Below are positions 31,548 to 40,045 of a stretch of 53,772 nucleotides of DNA, piece after piece. Made by a program: the position numbers and the translations under genes. This stretch comes from Clostridiales bacterium (lineage in GTDB: Bacteria; Bacillota; Clostridia; Christensenellales; CAG-138), in assembly GCA_024698505.1 (NCBI GenBank), contig JAILRE010000037.1, forward strand, positions 1 through 53,772, given 5' to 3'. The notes beneath the pieces were generated by a model. It was not told the origin of the DNA, did not search any database, and worked only from the letters and a program-made list of their open reading frames with translations. Numbering within the stretch: position 1 is the stretch's first letter; the number at the start of each line of letters is the position of its first letter.

Positions 31548-33106
31548 TCTGCCTTCACCTCCTTATCCTGCCTCTTCGCGCCGGCCATGTAGAGGCCGAG
31601 CTCCTGAGCCGTGGTCGTTTTGGGATCGAGCTCGCCGACGATCTCGCCCTCGTACATGACGAGTATGCGGTCGGAGAGGTTCATTACCTCCTCGAGCTCA
31701 AGGGAGACGAGAAGCACCGCTTTGCCCTCGTCGCGCTGTTTGACGAGCTGGGAGTGGATGTATTCTATCGCGCCGACGTCGAGGCCCCTCGTGGGCTGGA
31801 CGGCGACTATCAGGGGGAGATTGCGGTCGAACTCACGGGCGACGATGGCCTTCTGCTGATTGCCGCCCGACATGGAGCGCGCCTTCGTGATGGGGCCCTG
31901 GCCGCTTCTTACGTCGAACTCCTCGATCAGCTTGTCCGCATACTGGCGGACGGCGCCGAACTTGATGAAGCCGTGATTCTGGAACTGAGGCTCGTAATAG
32001 CGCTGCAGCACGAGGTTCTGTTCGAGCGTGAAATCGAGCACCATGCCGTGCTTATGCCTGTCCTCCGGGATATGGCTCATGCCGGTGAGCGAGCGCTTCC
32101 TTATCGAGGCCTTGGTGATATCCTTGCCGCAGAGGGTGATCTTGCCCGCCGAGGCTTTTTCAAGGCCGGTCAGCGCATGGACGAACTCGGTCTGACCGTT
32201 GCCGTCGATACCGGCGATGCAGACGATCTCGCCCGCGCGCACCTCCAGGGAAACGTTCTTTACCGCGTCGTTCTTATGGAGCTTCGAGGGCACCGTGAGC
32301 CCCTCGACCTTGAGTACGGTCTCCTTGGGCTTCGCCTCGTCCTTTTCGACGACGAGCTGCACGGGACGGCCGACCATCATGCGGGAGAGCTCCTCCTTGT
32401 TCGTGTTGGCGGTATCGACCGTGCCGACGTATTTGCCCTTTCTGAGGACGGTGACGCGGTCTGCGACGGCCATTATCTCGTTCAGCTTATGGGAGATGAA
32501 CAGTATGCTCTTGCCCTCGGCCTTGAGGTTGCGCATTATCTGCATGAGCTCCTCGATCTCCTGCGGGGTGAGGACCGCGGTGGGCTCGTCGAATATCAAT
32601 ATGTCGTTGTCGCGGTAGAGCATCTTCAGGATCTCGACGCGCTGCTGCATGCCGACGGTGATATCCTCCACCTTGGCGTCCATATCGATGCTGAGACCGT
32701 ATTTTTCGGAGAGCGCCTTGACCTTCTTCCTTGCTTCCTTCTTCTGAATGAAGCCGAGCTTGGTATCCTCTGCGCCGAGAATGATATTGTCAAGTACGGT
32801 GAATACCTCAACGAGCTTGAAATGCTGATGCACCATGCCGATGTTGAGGGCCGTCGCGTCGTTGGGATCCTTGATCTGAACGACCTTGCCGTCCTTCCTG
32901 ATCTCGCCCTGCTCGGGCTGATACAGGCCGAACAGCACGCTCATAAGGGTGGATTTGCCCGCGCCGTTTTCGCCGAGAAGCGCGTGTATCTCTCCCCTTC
33001 TAAGCTGCAATGTTATGTCATCGTTCGCCTTTATCCCCGGGAATTCCTTGGTGATATGCAGCATTTCGATAACATAGGGGTATGCTTCCGAAGTTGCCTG
33101 CTCCAT
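31544..33106 (-). CDS. nucleoside ABC transporter ATP-binding protein, two ABC domains (NupO/BmpA-linked)
   Basis: A 520-aa protein with two tandem ATPase domains. Domain 1: Walker A GENGAGKST (about 44-52), signature and ILIFDEPTAVLTPQEIEEL Walker B. Domain 2 (from about 265): GIDGNGQTEF in place of a complete Walker A, signature SGGNQQKAIVAREFD, and LIVAVQPTRGLDVGAIEYIH. The incomplete Walker A of domain 2 is usual for the sugar/nucleoside group. GGAGGG ribosome site. Confidence 0.93.
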   Translation of the reverse strand: MEQATSEAYPYVIEMLHITKEFPGIKANDDITLQLRRGEIHALLGENGAGKSTLMSVLFGLYQPEQGEIRKDGKVVQIKDPNDATALNIGMVHQHFKLVEVFTVLDNIILGAEDTKLGFIQKKEARKKVKALSEKYGLSIDMDAKVEDITVGMQQRVEILKMLYRDNDILIFDEPTAVLTPQEIEELMQIMRNLKAEGKSILFISHKLNEIMAVADRVTVLRKGKYVGTVDTANTNKEELSRMMVGRPVQLVVEKDEAKPKETVLKVEGLTVPSKLHKNDAVKNVSLEVRAGEIVCIAGIDGNGQTEFVHALTGLEKASAGKITLCGKDITKASIRKRSLTGMSHIPEDRHKHGMVLDFTLEQNLVLQRYYEPQFQNHGFIKFGAVRQYADKLIEEFDVRSGQGPITKARSMSGGNQQKAIVAREFDRNLPLIVAVQPTRGLDVGAIEYIHSQLVKQRDEGKAVLLVSLELEEVMNLSDRILVMYEGEIVGELDPKTTTAQELGLYMAGAKRQDKEVKAE

Positions 33107-33206
33107 TTACTGCCCTCCTGCCGTTGTAATATGAATCAACTTCTTAATTATATATGTTTTTTGCGAAAAAAGCAATATCCTATGGGGCGTATCCCCCCGA
33201 ATTAAG

Positions 33207-33252
33207 GCAAAAAAAACGGGGCCCCTCGGGCGAATAGACCCAAGGGGCTCCG
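33207..33252 (-). terminator. attenuator between bmp binding protein and transporter genes
   Basis: Minus strand: GGAGCCCCTTGGG pairs with CCCGAGGGGCCCC (one or two wobble pairs), followed by GTTTTTTTT. It probably keeps the binding protein at a higher level than the membrane parts. Confidence 0.8.
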
Positions 33253-33272
33253 GCTTTGTCTGTTTGGTAAGA

Positions 33273-34355
33273 TTACTTGACGGTAACGGTCACATGCTCA
33301 CCGGCGAAGGTGCTCATGTCGGCGGGATAGTTCGCGTCAACAACAACGGTGCCGTCCTTGACCTGGTTGTAGAGAGTGTTGTACTCGTCAACAGTCCAGT
33401 TCTTGAGGGACCAGGAAGCGGTGGGCAGCGCAACGGCGTCATCGTTTACGCCAAGGCTGGTGGCAACGCCGCCGATCTCGGCCCACTTATCCTCGTAGAA
33501 CTTGCTGATAGCCCATACGACGGAGTTGGAGAGGCCCTTCATAGCGGAAGTAACAACGGTGTTGGACTCGCCGCTCTGATCGACGTCAACGCCGACGACC
33601 TTCGCGTCGTTAGCGGAAGCGGCAGCGGTGATGGAAGCAAACATGGAACCGCCGCAGGCGAAGATGATCTCAGTGCCCTCGCTGTACCAACCGGCAGCCA
33701 TGGTCTGGAGCTCGGGGGAAGCGGAGAAGGACTGGCCATACTGCCAGGAGTAGTTGATCTCAACGTTTACGTTCTTGACGGCGGCAGCAGCCTCGGCGCC
33801 CTGAACGAAGCCGTAACCGTAACGGCAGCAAGCGGGGTTGTCACCACCGCCGCCTCCGCAGAAGCCGAGCTTCGTGAAGCCTTCCATGACTACGGCGTAA
33901 CCGGCGAAGTAACCGGCCTGCTCCTCCTTATAGGCGATGGGGGCGACGTTCGTGAGAACGGGGCCGTCTTTGCCGTCGGTGAGGGGCCAACCATCGATGA
34001 AGACGAACTTGACGTCGGGATAGGTCTTAGCGGCCTGGGTGAGGGCGGTAGCCTGCATGAAGCCGGCGCAGACGACGATCTTGGCGCCGTTATCGACGGC
34101 AGCCTTCATCGCCTCGAAACGATCGGCGTCGGTAGCGTTCTCACCGTTGGCGGGCTGATAGTACGAATAGGTCTTGTTGTGCTCCTTGGCGTACTTTTCG
34201 CAGCCTTCCCAGGTACCCTGGTTGAAGGACTTGTCCATCAGCTGACCTACGTCGGTGACGAAGGCGATCTCAGCCTCGGTGTTCTTCTTCTGGCAGCCGG
34301 CAAACATGGCGACGGCCATGATCACGACGAGCATGATCGCAAAAAACTTTTTCAT
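33273..34355 (-). CDS. BMP-family nucleoside-binding lipoprotein
   Basis: A 360-aa lipoprotein (lipobox MFAGC, Cys about 21). The BMP family features are IAFVTDVGQLMDKSFNQGTWEGCEKYAKE (about 32-58), VVCAGFMQATALTQAAKTYPDVKFVFIDG (about 95-123), EEQAGYFAGYAVV (about 145-157) and IIFACGGSMFASI (about 233-245). It delivers a nucleoside to the transporter. The central GFCGGGGGDNPACCRYGYGF is unusually rich in Gly and Cys. GGAGGAAAAT ribosome site. Confidence 0.92.
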   Translation of the reverse strand: MKKFFAIMLVVIMAVAMFAGCQKKNTEAEIAFVTDVGQLMDKSFNQGTWEGCEKYAKEHNKTYSYYQPANGENATDADRFEAMKAAVDNGAKIVVCAGFMQATALTQAAKTYPDVKFVFIDGWPLTDGKDGPVLTNVAPIAYKEEQAGYFAGYAVVMEGFTKLGFCGGGGGDNPACCRYGYGFVQGAEAAAAVKNVNVEINYSWQYGQSFSASPELQTMAAGWYSEGTEIIFACGGSMFASITAAASANDAKVVGVDVDQSGESNTVVTSAMKGLSNSVVWAISKFYEDKWAEIGGVATSLGVNDDAVALPTASWSLKNWTVDEYNTLYNQVKDGTVVVDANYPADMSTFAGEHVTVTVK

Positions 34356-34414
34356 ATTTTCCTCCTATGAAATTTGTATGTTCCCTTTTGTGGCCATACT
34401 TTGGTAGTGTATGG

Positions 34415-34423
34415 ATTATAGCA
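34415..34423 (-). promoter_or_regulatory. extended -10 promoter of the BMP operon
   Basis: Minus strand TGCTATAAT (34415-34423) without a good -35 box, 60 bp before the binding-protein gene. Confidence 0.5.
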
Positions 34424-34539
34424 TAAAAGTCAAAAAAAAGGAAGTGGTTTTAAGCATATATTTGACAAATATTTATGTCATTTGGGCCCCTTTCCGCCCG
34501 CCTTTACCGCGTTTTTACCGACTTTTTACCTCAAAGCGG

Positions 34540-34568
34540 TTGATTTGCTTCCCTTTGTTAATTATAAT
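34540..34568 (+). promoter_or_regulatory. sigma-A promoter
   Basis: TTGATT (34540-34545), 17-bp spacer, TATAAT (34563-34568), before the DUF5685/DnaJ operon. Confidence 0.8.
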
Positions 34569-34614
34569 AGAGCTGAAATCGAAAAGCAAAAGCCAAGATC
34601 GCGAGAGGTTCAAT

Positions 34615-35514
34615 ATGTTCGGATACATTACCCCCTTCATGCCGGAGCTCAGGGTGCGTGACAAGGAGCTTTATCAGGCCTATTACTGCGGGCTCTGCAG
34701 GGCCCTCGGCAAATACGGCCTCACCTCGAGGCTGACGCTCACCTACGACGCGACGTTCGCCGCCGTGCTGCTTTCAGCCGTGACCGGTAAGGAACCGCAT
34801 TTCTCGCTCCGCGGCTGCGCGGCGCATCCCGTAAGGGGCCGCATCCCCACCGTGGATCCCGACGAGGTCTCCGATTTCTGCGCGGGCGTCTGCGTGCTGC
34901 TCGCCAAATACAAGCTGCTTGACGACGCGGGCGACGGCAGGCCCATAAGGAAGGCCGCGATCCCCGTGATAAAGCGGGGCATAAAGCGGGCCGAGAAGAA
35001 ATACCCCGAGGCGGCGGCCGTCCTTTCGGAAGGGCTCGCCCGCCTTTCCGCTATAGAGTCCGCCTCCGATCCGGATCCCGACAAGGCGCCCATGCTCTTC
35101 GGCGAGCTTCTGGGCAAGCTGCTCTCCTCCTATCCCGGTCTTGACGAGAGCTCCAAACCCCTGCTTACGGAGCTTGGCTGCAAGCTCGGCTGCTACGTCT
35201 ACGCCGCCGACGCATGGGACGACCGCGAGGAGGACAAAAAGCGCAAAAGCTACAATATGTTCCTGCTTTCCGGCCTGGGCGAGGATAAGGACGCCTGCGC
35301 CGCGATGCTGGATATGTACATCAATTCCGCGGTGCTGGCTTACGATCTGCTCGATCTGAAGCTCAATAAACCGCTTCTCGACAATATCATGTATATGGGG
35401 CTCGGATGCAGGGCCTCGGAAGCGCTTCAGGGCAAGAACGAGAAAAAGGATCCCGAGGATACGCCCGAGCCCTGCGACGACGAACCCCGAGGCGAGGAGG
35501 AAAAAGATAAATGA
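34615..35514 (+). CDS. DUF5685 family protein
   Basis: A 299-aa protein. The start MFGYITPFMPELRVRDKELYQAYYCGLCRALGKYG is the family hallmark, with a CGLC pair (about 29-32); RGCAAHP and DFCAGVCVLLAKYKLLDD follow. The Cys pattern hints at a metal site. A membrane segment is not clear. The last part is acidic and polar (EKKDPEDTPEPCDDEPRGEEE). It overlaps the DnaJ-domain gene by 4 nt, a pairing I have seen associated in Clostridia. Start at 34615 lies behind the promoter; an upstream in-frame ATG at 34411 is before it. Function unknown. Confidence 0.8.
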   Translation: MFGYITPFMPELRVRDKELYQAYYCGLCRALGKYGLTSRLTLTYDATFAAVLLSAVTGKEPHFSLRGCAAHPVRGRIPTVDPDEVSDFCAGVCVLLAKYKLLDDAGDGRPIRKAAIPVIKRGIKRAEKKYPEAAAVLSEGLARLSAIESASDPDPDKAPMLFGELLGKLLSSYPGLDESSKPLLTELGCKLGCYVYAADAWDDREEDKKRKSYNMFLLSGLGEDKDACAAMLDMYINSAVLAYDLLDLKLNKPLLDNIMYMGLGCRASEALQGKNEKKDPEDTPEPCDDEPRGEEEKDK

Positions 35515-36197
35515 ATCCCTATGAAGTGCTCGGCGTCTCCCCTTCCGCCTCCCAGGAGGAGATCCGCTCCGCCTATATGGCGCTTGTAAAGAAATACCAC
35601 CCCGACCGCTATCAGGAGTCCGATCTCAAAAAGCAGGCCGAGGAAAAAATGAAGAAGATAAACGCCGCCTACGATATGCTGACCAAGAAGCAGGAGAGCT
35701 CCTCTTCCTACGGGCCGGGCTCCTCCCAGGGCGCGGGCTACGGCGGCTACAATTACGGCGGCTACAATTACGGCGGTTACAGCTACGGCGGCTACTCCGG
35801 CGGCGGCTACAACTACGGGGGGTATGCCCGGCAGTCGGCCTACTCGGGGCCCCATTACGCGGAATTCCGCAAGGTGCGCCAGTACGTCAACAACGGTCAG
35901 GTATCCTCCGCGTTCTCCGTGCTGAACTCCATACAGGACAGGAACGCCGAATGGAACTTCCTCTACGGAATGTGCTGTTACAGGAACGGCCAGTACGCAA
36001 GGGCTTACGAATACATCTCCCGCGCGTGCGATATGGATCCCTCCAACACCGAATATTCCACCGCCATGAGCGCCATGCGCGGCGCCTCCGGCTCCACGAA
36101 GAGCTGGACCTCCTCGGGCGACGAGCTTCGCTGCTGCGGGCTCTGCTCTTCCATACTCTGCGCCAACATGATGTGCAGCTGCTGCTGCAGGGGCTGA
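35511..36197 (+). CDS. J-domain protein with Gly/Tyr-rich linker and Cys-rich tail
   Basis: A 228-aa protein. Residues 1-65 are a J domain with the HPD motif (KKYHPDRY) and the four-helix pattern, so it should stimulate a DnaK ATPase. Residues about 75-112 are a low-complexity linker of GGYNYGGY-type repeats. Residues about 117-200 look like a short TPR-like helical pair (VRQYVNNGQVSSAFSVLN, YGMCCYRNGQYARAYEYISRA). The last 20 residues are packed with Cys (RCCGLCSS, MMCSCCCRG), a possible metal-binding or acylation tail. It is not DnaJ itself, since the zinc-finger and C-terminal domains are missing. Confidence 0.88.
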   Translation: MNPYEVLGVSPSASQEEIRSAYMALVKKYHPDRYQESDLKKQAEEKMKKINAAYDMLTKKQESSSSYGPGSSQGAGYGGYNYGGYNYGGYSYGGYSGGGYNYGGYARQSAYSGPHYAEFRKVRQYVNNGQVSSAFSVLNSIQDRNAEWNFLYGMCCYRNGQYARAYEYISRACDMDPSNTEYSTAMSAMRGASGSTKSWTSSGDELRCCGLCSSILCANMMCSCCCRG

Positions 36198-36228
36198 TCC
36201 CCATATAACAAAAGCGAGGTGTGTTAGC

Positions 36229-36774
36229 ATGAAACGACTTCCCCCCGGGCTTATGCTTGCGGCCTTGGGCATGAGCATAGCGGTATCGCTGCTCATGCTG
36301 TTTGCCGCAGGGGTGACGAGCTCGGTGATACTGTCCGCGCTGTGCGTGTTCGTCGCTTCGCTGATGACCTGGGTGCCGATCAGGGAGGAAAACGGGCTCA
36401 TCGTTTCCGCGATAGAGTTCGGCGTAGTCACCGCAGTATCGCTCCTCATCTGCCGCCGCAGCGTCTACACCTACCTCTACATACTGCTCTTCGGCAATTA
36501 CGCGCTGGTGAGGTTCTACCTGCGCACGCACGTGAGGGATTGGCTCATGACGGCGCTGCTCCGCATGCTGTTCTTCAATGTGATGACGGCGATAGGCATC
36601 GCCTTCGCGCAGTACGTGCTGGGGTACGACGTTATGACGCTCGTGCCGAGGCTCTCGGTCTGGGCGGCGTTCGGCATAGTCGAGGGGATATTCATACTCT
36701 TCATGCTGATCTACAATTTCTTCTCTTACCTGTTCGATTCCGCGCTTCGGACGAAGCTCCTTCCGAGAAGGTAA
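36229..36774 (+). CDS. hypothetical membrane protein
   Basis: A 181-aa protein with about five TM segments (from 9, 31, 56, 75, 107 and 143 onwards) and a short cytoplasmic loop with several Arg (YLRTHVRDWLMTALLRM). AGCGAGGTG ribosome site, 31 nt after the J-domain gene, so probably in the same operon. Its terminator has been split by the MITE-like element 21 bp after the stop codon. Family unknown. Confidence 0.75.
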   Translation: MKRLPPGLMLAALGMSIAVSLLMLFAAGVTSSVILSALCVFVASLMTWVPIREENGLIVSAIEFGVVTAVSLLICRRSVYTYLYILLFGNYALVRFYLRTHVRDWLMTALLRMLFFNVMTAIGIAFAQYVLGYDVMTLVPRLSVWAAFGIVEGIFILFMLIYNFFSYLFDSALRTKLLPRR

Positions 36775-36783
36775 AAAATTAAG

Positions 36784-36795
36784 GCTGTGCCCAAA
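36784..36795 (+). terminator. left arm of a terminator split by the mobile element
   Basis: GGCTGTGCCCAAA stands directly left of the element, and AAAGCGCAGCCTTTTTC directly right of it (37052-37072). Joined with the AAA duplication removed they give a hairpin GGCTG(T)GC-ccaaa-GC(G)CAGCC with a T-run, i.e. an ordinary terminator in whose loop the element sits. Confidence 0.7.
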
Positions 36796-37054
36796 GGGTG
36801 CATTCACTTAAGGAGATGCAGGTTTTCAGCCTGCAGAACCCAATGAATACAATAAGATCCGGGGACAGCGATATCCTCGGATCTTTCTTTCGTTTTCAGG
36901 CTGAAAACCGCAAAGCGCCTCAAAAGAGGAGATTTTTGTGCCGGGCAAGGCGAAAAGCGCAGGAATACCCGTTAGCCGTCTTCCGAGCATTTTTAACGCA
37001 GCACGGCGCAAAAAGATACCTTTTGAGGCTGTTTATCCTTAAGTGAATGCACCC
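36796..37054. mobile_element. MITE-like element, copy 1 (259 bp)
   Basis: Terminal inverted repeats GGGTGCATTCACTTAAGGA (36796-36814) and TCCTTAAGTGAATGCACCC (37036-37054) are exact over 19 bp. Probable target duplication AAA. The inside is non-coding apart from a 61-codon ORF that I regard as accidental. It has an internal pair GGTTTTCAGCCTG (36831 on) / CAGGCTGAAAACC (36899 on). A second, nearly identical copy of the same length lies at 47289-47547 in the other direction. No transposase is in the window, so mobilisation would be in trans. Confidence 0.9.
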
Positions 37055-37085
37055 AAAGCGCAGCCTTTTTCTTTGCGGGCATCAT

Positions 37086-37610
37086 TCAGGGACGGACGCC
37101 GTACTGTATCTCGGCGTTTATTAGGACGTAGTTATCCGTCCAGGGGGCGCTGCCGACGTTGACGGCCTTCCACTCGGCCTCCGTGCCCGCATACATCACC
37201 TTTGTGAAATTAGGGCAGTTGTAGACGAGGTTCTTTCCGATCGTCTTCACGGAGACGGGGATATAGACCGCCTCAAGATCCGGGCAGCCGTTGAAGAGCT
37301 TGGCGGGGAGCTTCGTCACCGTATCGGGGACGGCGGCCTGCCTGAGACCGACCGCGCCGTCGAACGCCTTCGGCCCGAAGCCGACGACCTTGTATTTGCC
37401 GATCTTTTCGGGGATGGTAAGGGATTCCTCCTGCCCGCGGTAGGCGATTATTTCGGCGGTGCCGTCCTCATAGACGGAGCAGCAGAAATCGCCCTCCCAC
37501 ACGGAGCGGACGACGATATGCTTATTGCGCGCGCAGCCGCAGGAAAGCAGCGCCGCGAGGAGGCAGGCGCAGACGAGCGCGTATTTCAAAAATTTCTTTA
37601 GCTTTTTCAT
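37086..37610 (-). CDS. lipoprotein with leucine-rich repeats (BspA-type)
   Basis: A 174-aa lipoprotein (signal peptide KKLKKFLKYALVCACLLAALLSCGC, lipobox Cys about 25). Residues about 60-150 are BspA-type LRR_5 repeats: LTIPEKIGKYKVVGFGPKAF, AVPDTVTKLPAKLFNGC, VYIPVSVKTIGKNLVYNC, then VMYAGTEAEWKAV, the usual ending of such proteins. Surface protein, maybe in adhesion or protein binding. The -10 box ends 6 nt before the ATG and no ribosome site is seen, so the message may be leaderless. Confidence 0.85.
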   Translation of the reverse strand: MKKLKKFLKYALVCACLLAALLSCGCARNKHIVVRSVWEGDFCCSVYEDGTAEIIAYRGQEESLTIPEKIGKYKVVGFGPKAFDGAVGLRQAAVPDTVTKLPAKLFNGCPDLEAVYIPVSVKTIGKNLVYNCPNFTKVMYAGTEAEWKAVNVGSAPWTDNYVLINAEIQYGVRP

Positions 37611-37616
37611 GCTTCA

Positions 37617-37645
37617 TTTATACACCGCCGCGGGGGTCAAGTCAA
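37617..37645 (-). promoter_or_regulatory. sigma-A promoter directly before an ATG
   Basis: Minus strand: TTGACT (37640-37645), 17-bp spacer, TATAAA (37617-37622). The ATG of the LRR lipoprotein is at 37610, where transcription itself should start. Confidence 0.65.
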
Positions 37646-37746
37646 GCCCCGCGCCGTAATTTTTTCGTTTTGGCGTAATGCGGGCGGCAAAAAGCTGTCT
37701 TTACAGGTGAAAGGCCTTTTGAAAAGGGACGAAGGGAGGACGGGAT

Positions 37747-38307
37747 ATGGACGGCCGTGAGATAATCGGGCTCTTTATCGCGCGGGAAGAGCGGGCTGTT
37801 TCGGAGGCTCAGCAGGCCTGCGGCGCATACCTCAAAAAGATCGCCCTTAACATATTGGGCGACGAGCGGGACGCCGAGGAATGCGTGCTCGACGCGCTCC
37901 ACGCGGCATGGAACTCCATACCACCCGCCGAGCCCGACGATCTTTTCGCCTATCTCTCGAGACTGACGCGGAACCGCGCCCTGAACCTTTACGCCGCATC
38001 CAGAGCCCAAAAGCGCGGGAGCGGCGGGGCGTGCGTCCCGCTTTCGGAGCTGGGAGAGATAGCTTCCTCCTCGGAGGATCCCGTCGACTCCGTTCAGGCG
38101 GAGGAGCTGAAGGCGGCCATAAACGGCTTCCTCTCGGGCCTCCCCCGCGAGAAGCGGAACATATTCGTTTCGCGCTACTGGTATTTCGATGAAATAAAGG
38201 ACATAGCCAAGCGCACCGGGCGCACCGAAAACAATATTGCGGTGATGCTCTCAAGGCTGCGCGGCAAGCTCAAAAAATATCTGAATGAAAGGGGCTTTAT
38301 CATATGA
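37747..38307 (+). CDS. RNA polymerase sigma factor, ECF family
   Basis: A 186-aa sigma factor. Region 2 at about 20-85 (YLKKIALNILGDERDAEECVLDALHAAWNSI, FAYLSRLTRNRALN) and region 4 at about 125-180 (LPREKRNIFVSRYWYFDEIKDIAKRTGRTENNIAVMLSRLRGKL). The start has GGGAGG upstream. It overlaps by 4 nt the membrane protein gene that follows. It is the third ECF sigma module in the window. Confidence 0.93.
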   Translation: MDGREIIGLFIAREERAVSEAQQACGAYLKKIALNILGDERDAEECVLDALHAAWNSIPPAEPDDLFAYLSRLTRNRALNLYAASRAQKRGSGGACVPLSELGEIASSSEDPVDSVQAEELKAAINGFLSGLPREKRNIFVSRYWYFDEIKDIAKRTGRTENNIAVMLSRLRGKLKKYLNERGFII

Positions 38308-39770
38308 CGACCGAATGCCTGGCCGCCGCAATAGGCGGTATAGATGAAAAATTCATTGCGGAAGCGAGGGAGGCTTCCCCGAAATCCCGGACCCGGATCA
38401 TGCTTTATGCCGCCGCCTGTGCAGCAGCCCTTTTGCTCGCCGCCTTCGGGCTGATGCGCGCCGGCGTTTTCAAGGGTGAAAACAAGCTCGATATGACCGT
38501 CAGCATCCCCGAGGACGCGGTGCTGCCGCCTGCGATCGAAAACAGGCCGGCCGCCAGCTATGCAAGTTACGGCACGGCCTATTCCGTCGAAAAAGCGTTC
38601 AGGAAGGCCGACGCCGTCTGTCTTTTGACCGTGAAAAACTTTATCACGGAGGATTTTTATTGTTCCTATTTTGAGGCTTCCGTGGACCGCGTCTATAAGG
38701 GCGAGCTGCCCGAAAGCATCGTGCTTGCTCAGTGGCTTGCCACTTCGCAGATCATGCTTGAAAACTCCCCGCGCTACACATACGGAGATAAGCTTTTGCT
38801 GTTCCTGGATCCTTCGATAAGTCAAACCTTCCCCGGGGCTTATGATAGCGTCGGCTGCGATATCTCGTTCTTCTACGCCGCGCCGTCGAGCGACGGAGAG
38901 ATCTATCTTTTTGATCACAAGGGGCTGTTTTCCTATTACACGTATTCCTGCAAGGATGACGAGCACCCCTTCAACGTCCGCAATCGAAGCTCCTTACAGC
39001 TCGTCTCCGATTTCTGCAATTACTATTCCGCCTTCGACAAGCCGATCGCGGACAGGCTGAACGAATACTATGAGGCCTGTGTGGGGCATGAAACGGCGTC
39101 ATTTGCGCTGCACGTTTACTCGCTTGAGGATATGGAAGCATATTTTGCCATGGAAAACGAGAGCATCCGTGAGGAGATCTTAGCAAGAGTACCGGAGGAC
39201 GCGGTGCTGCCGCCGGACAGAGATCCCGGCACAGAAAGCGCACGCTATCAGAGGTCCTATACGTTCCGCGAGGCGTTTGAGGAGGCCGACGCTGTCTGCA
39301 TCGTCACGGTAAAGAATTACCTCGGCAGGGACGAATGGAGCACGGATTTCGAAGCGTCGGTGGAAAAGACCTATAAGGGCAGCCTTCCGGACAGCATAAC
39401 ACTGCGGCAATGGGCCGATTCAAAGGGCTCGATCCCATTTACCTACAGCAACCAGTTGTTCGTTTACCTCAAAAAAAGCCGGGACAGCAAGCGCCCCGAC
39501 GCTTACGAGATCATCGGCGGCGATATTGGCTATATGTATCTTGCCGAGCATGAGGAGTTCGGCTCCAGGTATCTTGTGGACGTCAAGGGTCTTATGAGCC
39601 TCGAAAGCAGCGAAAGGGATCCCGGATCCGTCCCGAAAGACTATTCGGGCAACAGGTACATCGAGTTGGAGATGCGCAGGTATTTCAAAAACCACGATCC
39701 CATCCTGGCGGAAACGCCGGAGTTTCCTTACATCTGCCTTTTGGAAGACATGGAAAAAACGATGAATTAG
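38304..39770 (+). CDS. membrane protein with duplicated extracellular domain, sigma partner
   Basis: A 488-aa protein. Residues 1-30 are cytoplasmic, then a TM segment at about 31-50 ([20 protein letters not shown]). Outside are two copies of one domain, at about 68-240 and 296-465: each starts PEDAVLPP, runs through [33 protein letters not shown], and a F-x-YL or LFLDP segment and ends with a VDVKGLMS-like strand. The duplication is internal and old (about half the positions agree). Its cytoplasmic part is short for an anti-sigma factor, but the 4-nt overlap with the sigma gene makes it the likely partner. Confidence 0.75.
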   Translation: MTTECLAAAIGGIDEKFIAEAREASPKSRTRIMLYAAACAAALLLAAFGLMRAGVFKGENKLDMTVSIPEDAVLPPAIENRPAASYASYGTAYSVEKAFRKADAVCLLTVKNFITEDFYCSYFEASVDRVYKGELPESIVLAQWLATSQIMLENSPRYTYGDKLLLFLDPSISQTFPGAYDSVGCDISFFYAAPSSDGEIYLFDHKGLFSYYTYSCKDDEHPFNVRNRSSLQLVSDFCNYYSAFDKPIADRLNEYYEACVGHETASFALHVYSLEDMEAYFAMENESIREEILARVPEDAVLPPDRDPGTESARYQRSYTFREAFEEADAVCIVTVKNYLGRDEWSTDFEASVEKTYKGSLPDSITLRQWADSKGSIPFTYSNQLFVYLKKSRDSKRPDAYEIIGGDIGYMYLAEHEEFGSRYLVDVKGLMSLESSERDPGSVPKDYSGNRYIELEMRRYFKNHDPILAETPEFPYICLLEDMEKTMN

Positions 39771-39811
39771 ATCCCTCTTCATTACGGCGAGCCAAAAAAC
39801 CGCCGCCCCTA

Positions 39812-39840
39812 TTGCAAAATACGGGGCGGTGTGTTATATT
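39812..39840 (+). promoter_or_regulatory. sigma-A promoter of the SAM riboswitch-metK unit
   Basis: TTGCAA (39812-39817), 17-bp spacer, TATATT (39835-39840). The spacer overlaps an inverted repeat CCGCCCC/GGGGCGG (39801-39830) that would form a terminator on the minus strand (T-run from the A-run 39795-39800). Confidence 0.7.
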
Positions 39841-39870
39841 AAAGAACGGGGATGATATCCCCGAAAAACC

Positions 39871-39980
39871 GCCTTATCAAGAGTGGCTGAGGGAACGGCC
39901 CTGCGACGCCACGGCAACCTGCTCCGGTAAGACCCGAGCAAGGTGCCAATTCCGACGGATCAATTCCGTAAAGATGAGCG
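39871..39980 (+). ncRNA. SAM-I (S-box) riboswitch
   Basis: The S-box core is clear: CTTATCAAGAGTGGCTGAGG (39873 on), GACGCCACGGCAACCTGC (39905-39922), AAGGTGCCAATTCC (39940-39953) and GATGAG closing P1. It is followed by a GC-rich inverted repeat GAGCGC/GCGCTC (39976-39981/39997-40002) and a T-run at 40012-40016, the expression platform. High SAM should stop transcription of metK. Confidence 0.96.
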
Positions 39981-40045
39981 CACTGCGGATCATTCGGCGC
40001 TCACGGGGCGCTTTTTGTTTTGTGAATAATCCCGAAAGGAGCAGA

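Noticed and set aside
35745-35822. Short tandem DNA repeat (GGCGGCTACAATTAC type)
   Set aside because: It is in frame within the J-domain gene and encodes the Gly/Tyr linker, so it is coding rather than an independent repeat.
36826-37011. 61-codon ORF present in both copies of the 259-bp element (also 47332-47517)
   Set aside because: It is conserved only because the element is conserved, covers the inverted-repeat parts, has no ribosome site and shows no sign of a known protein.
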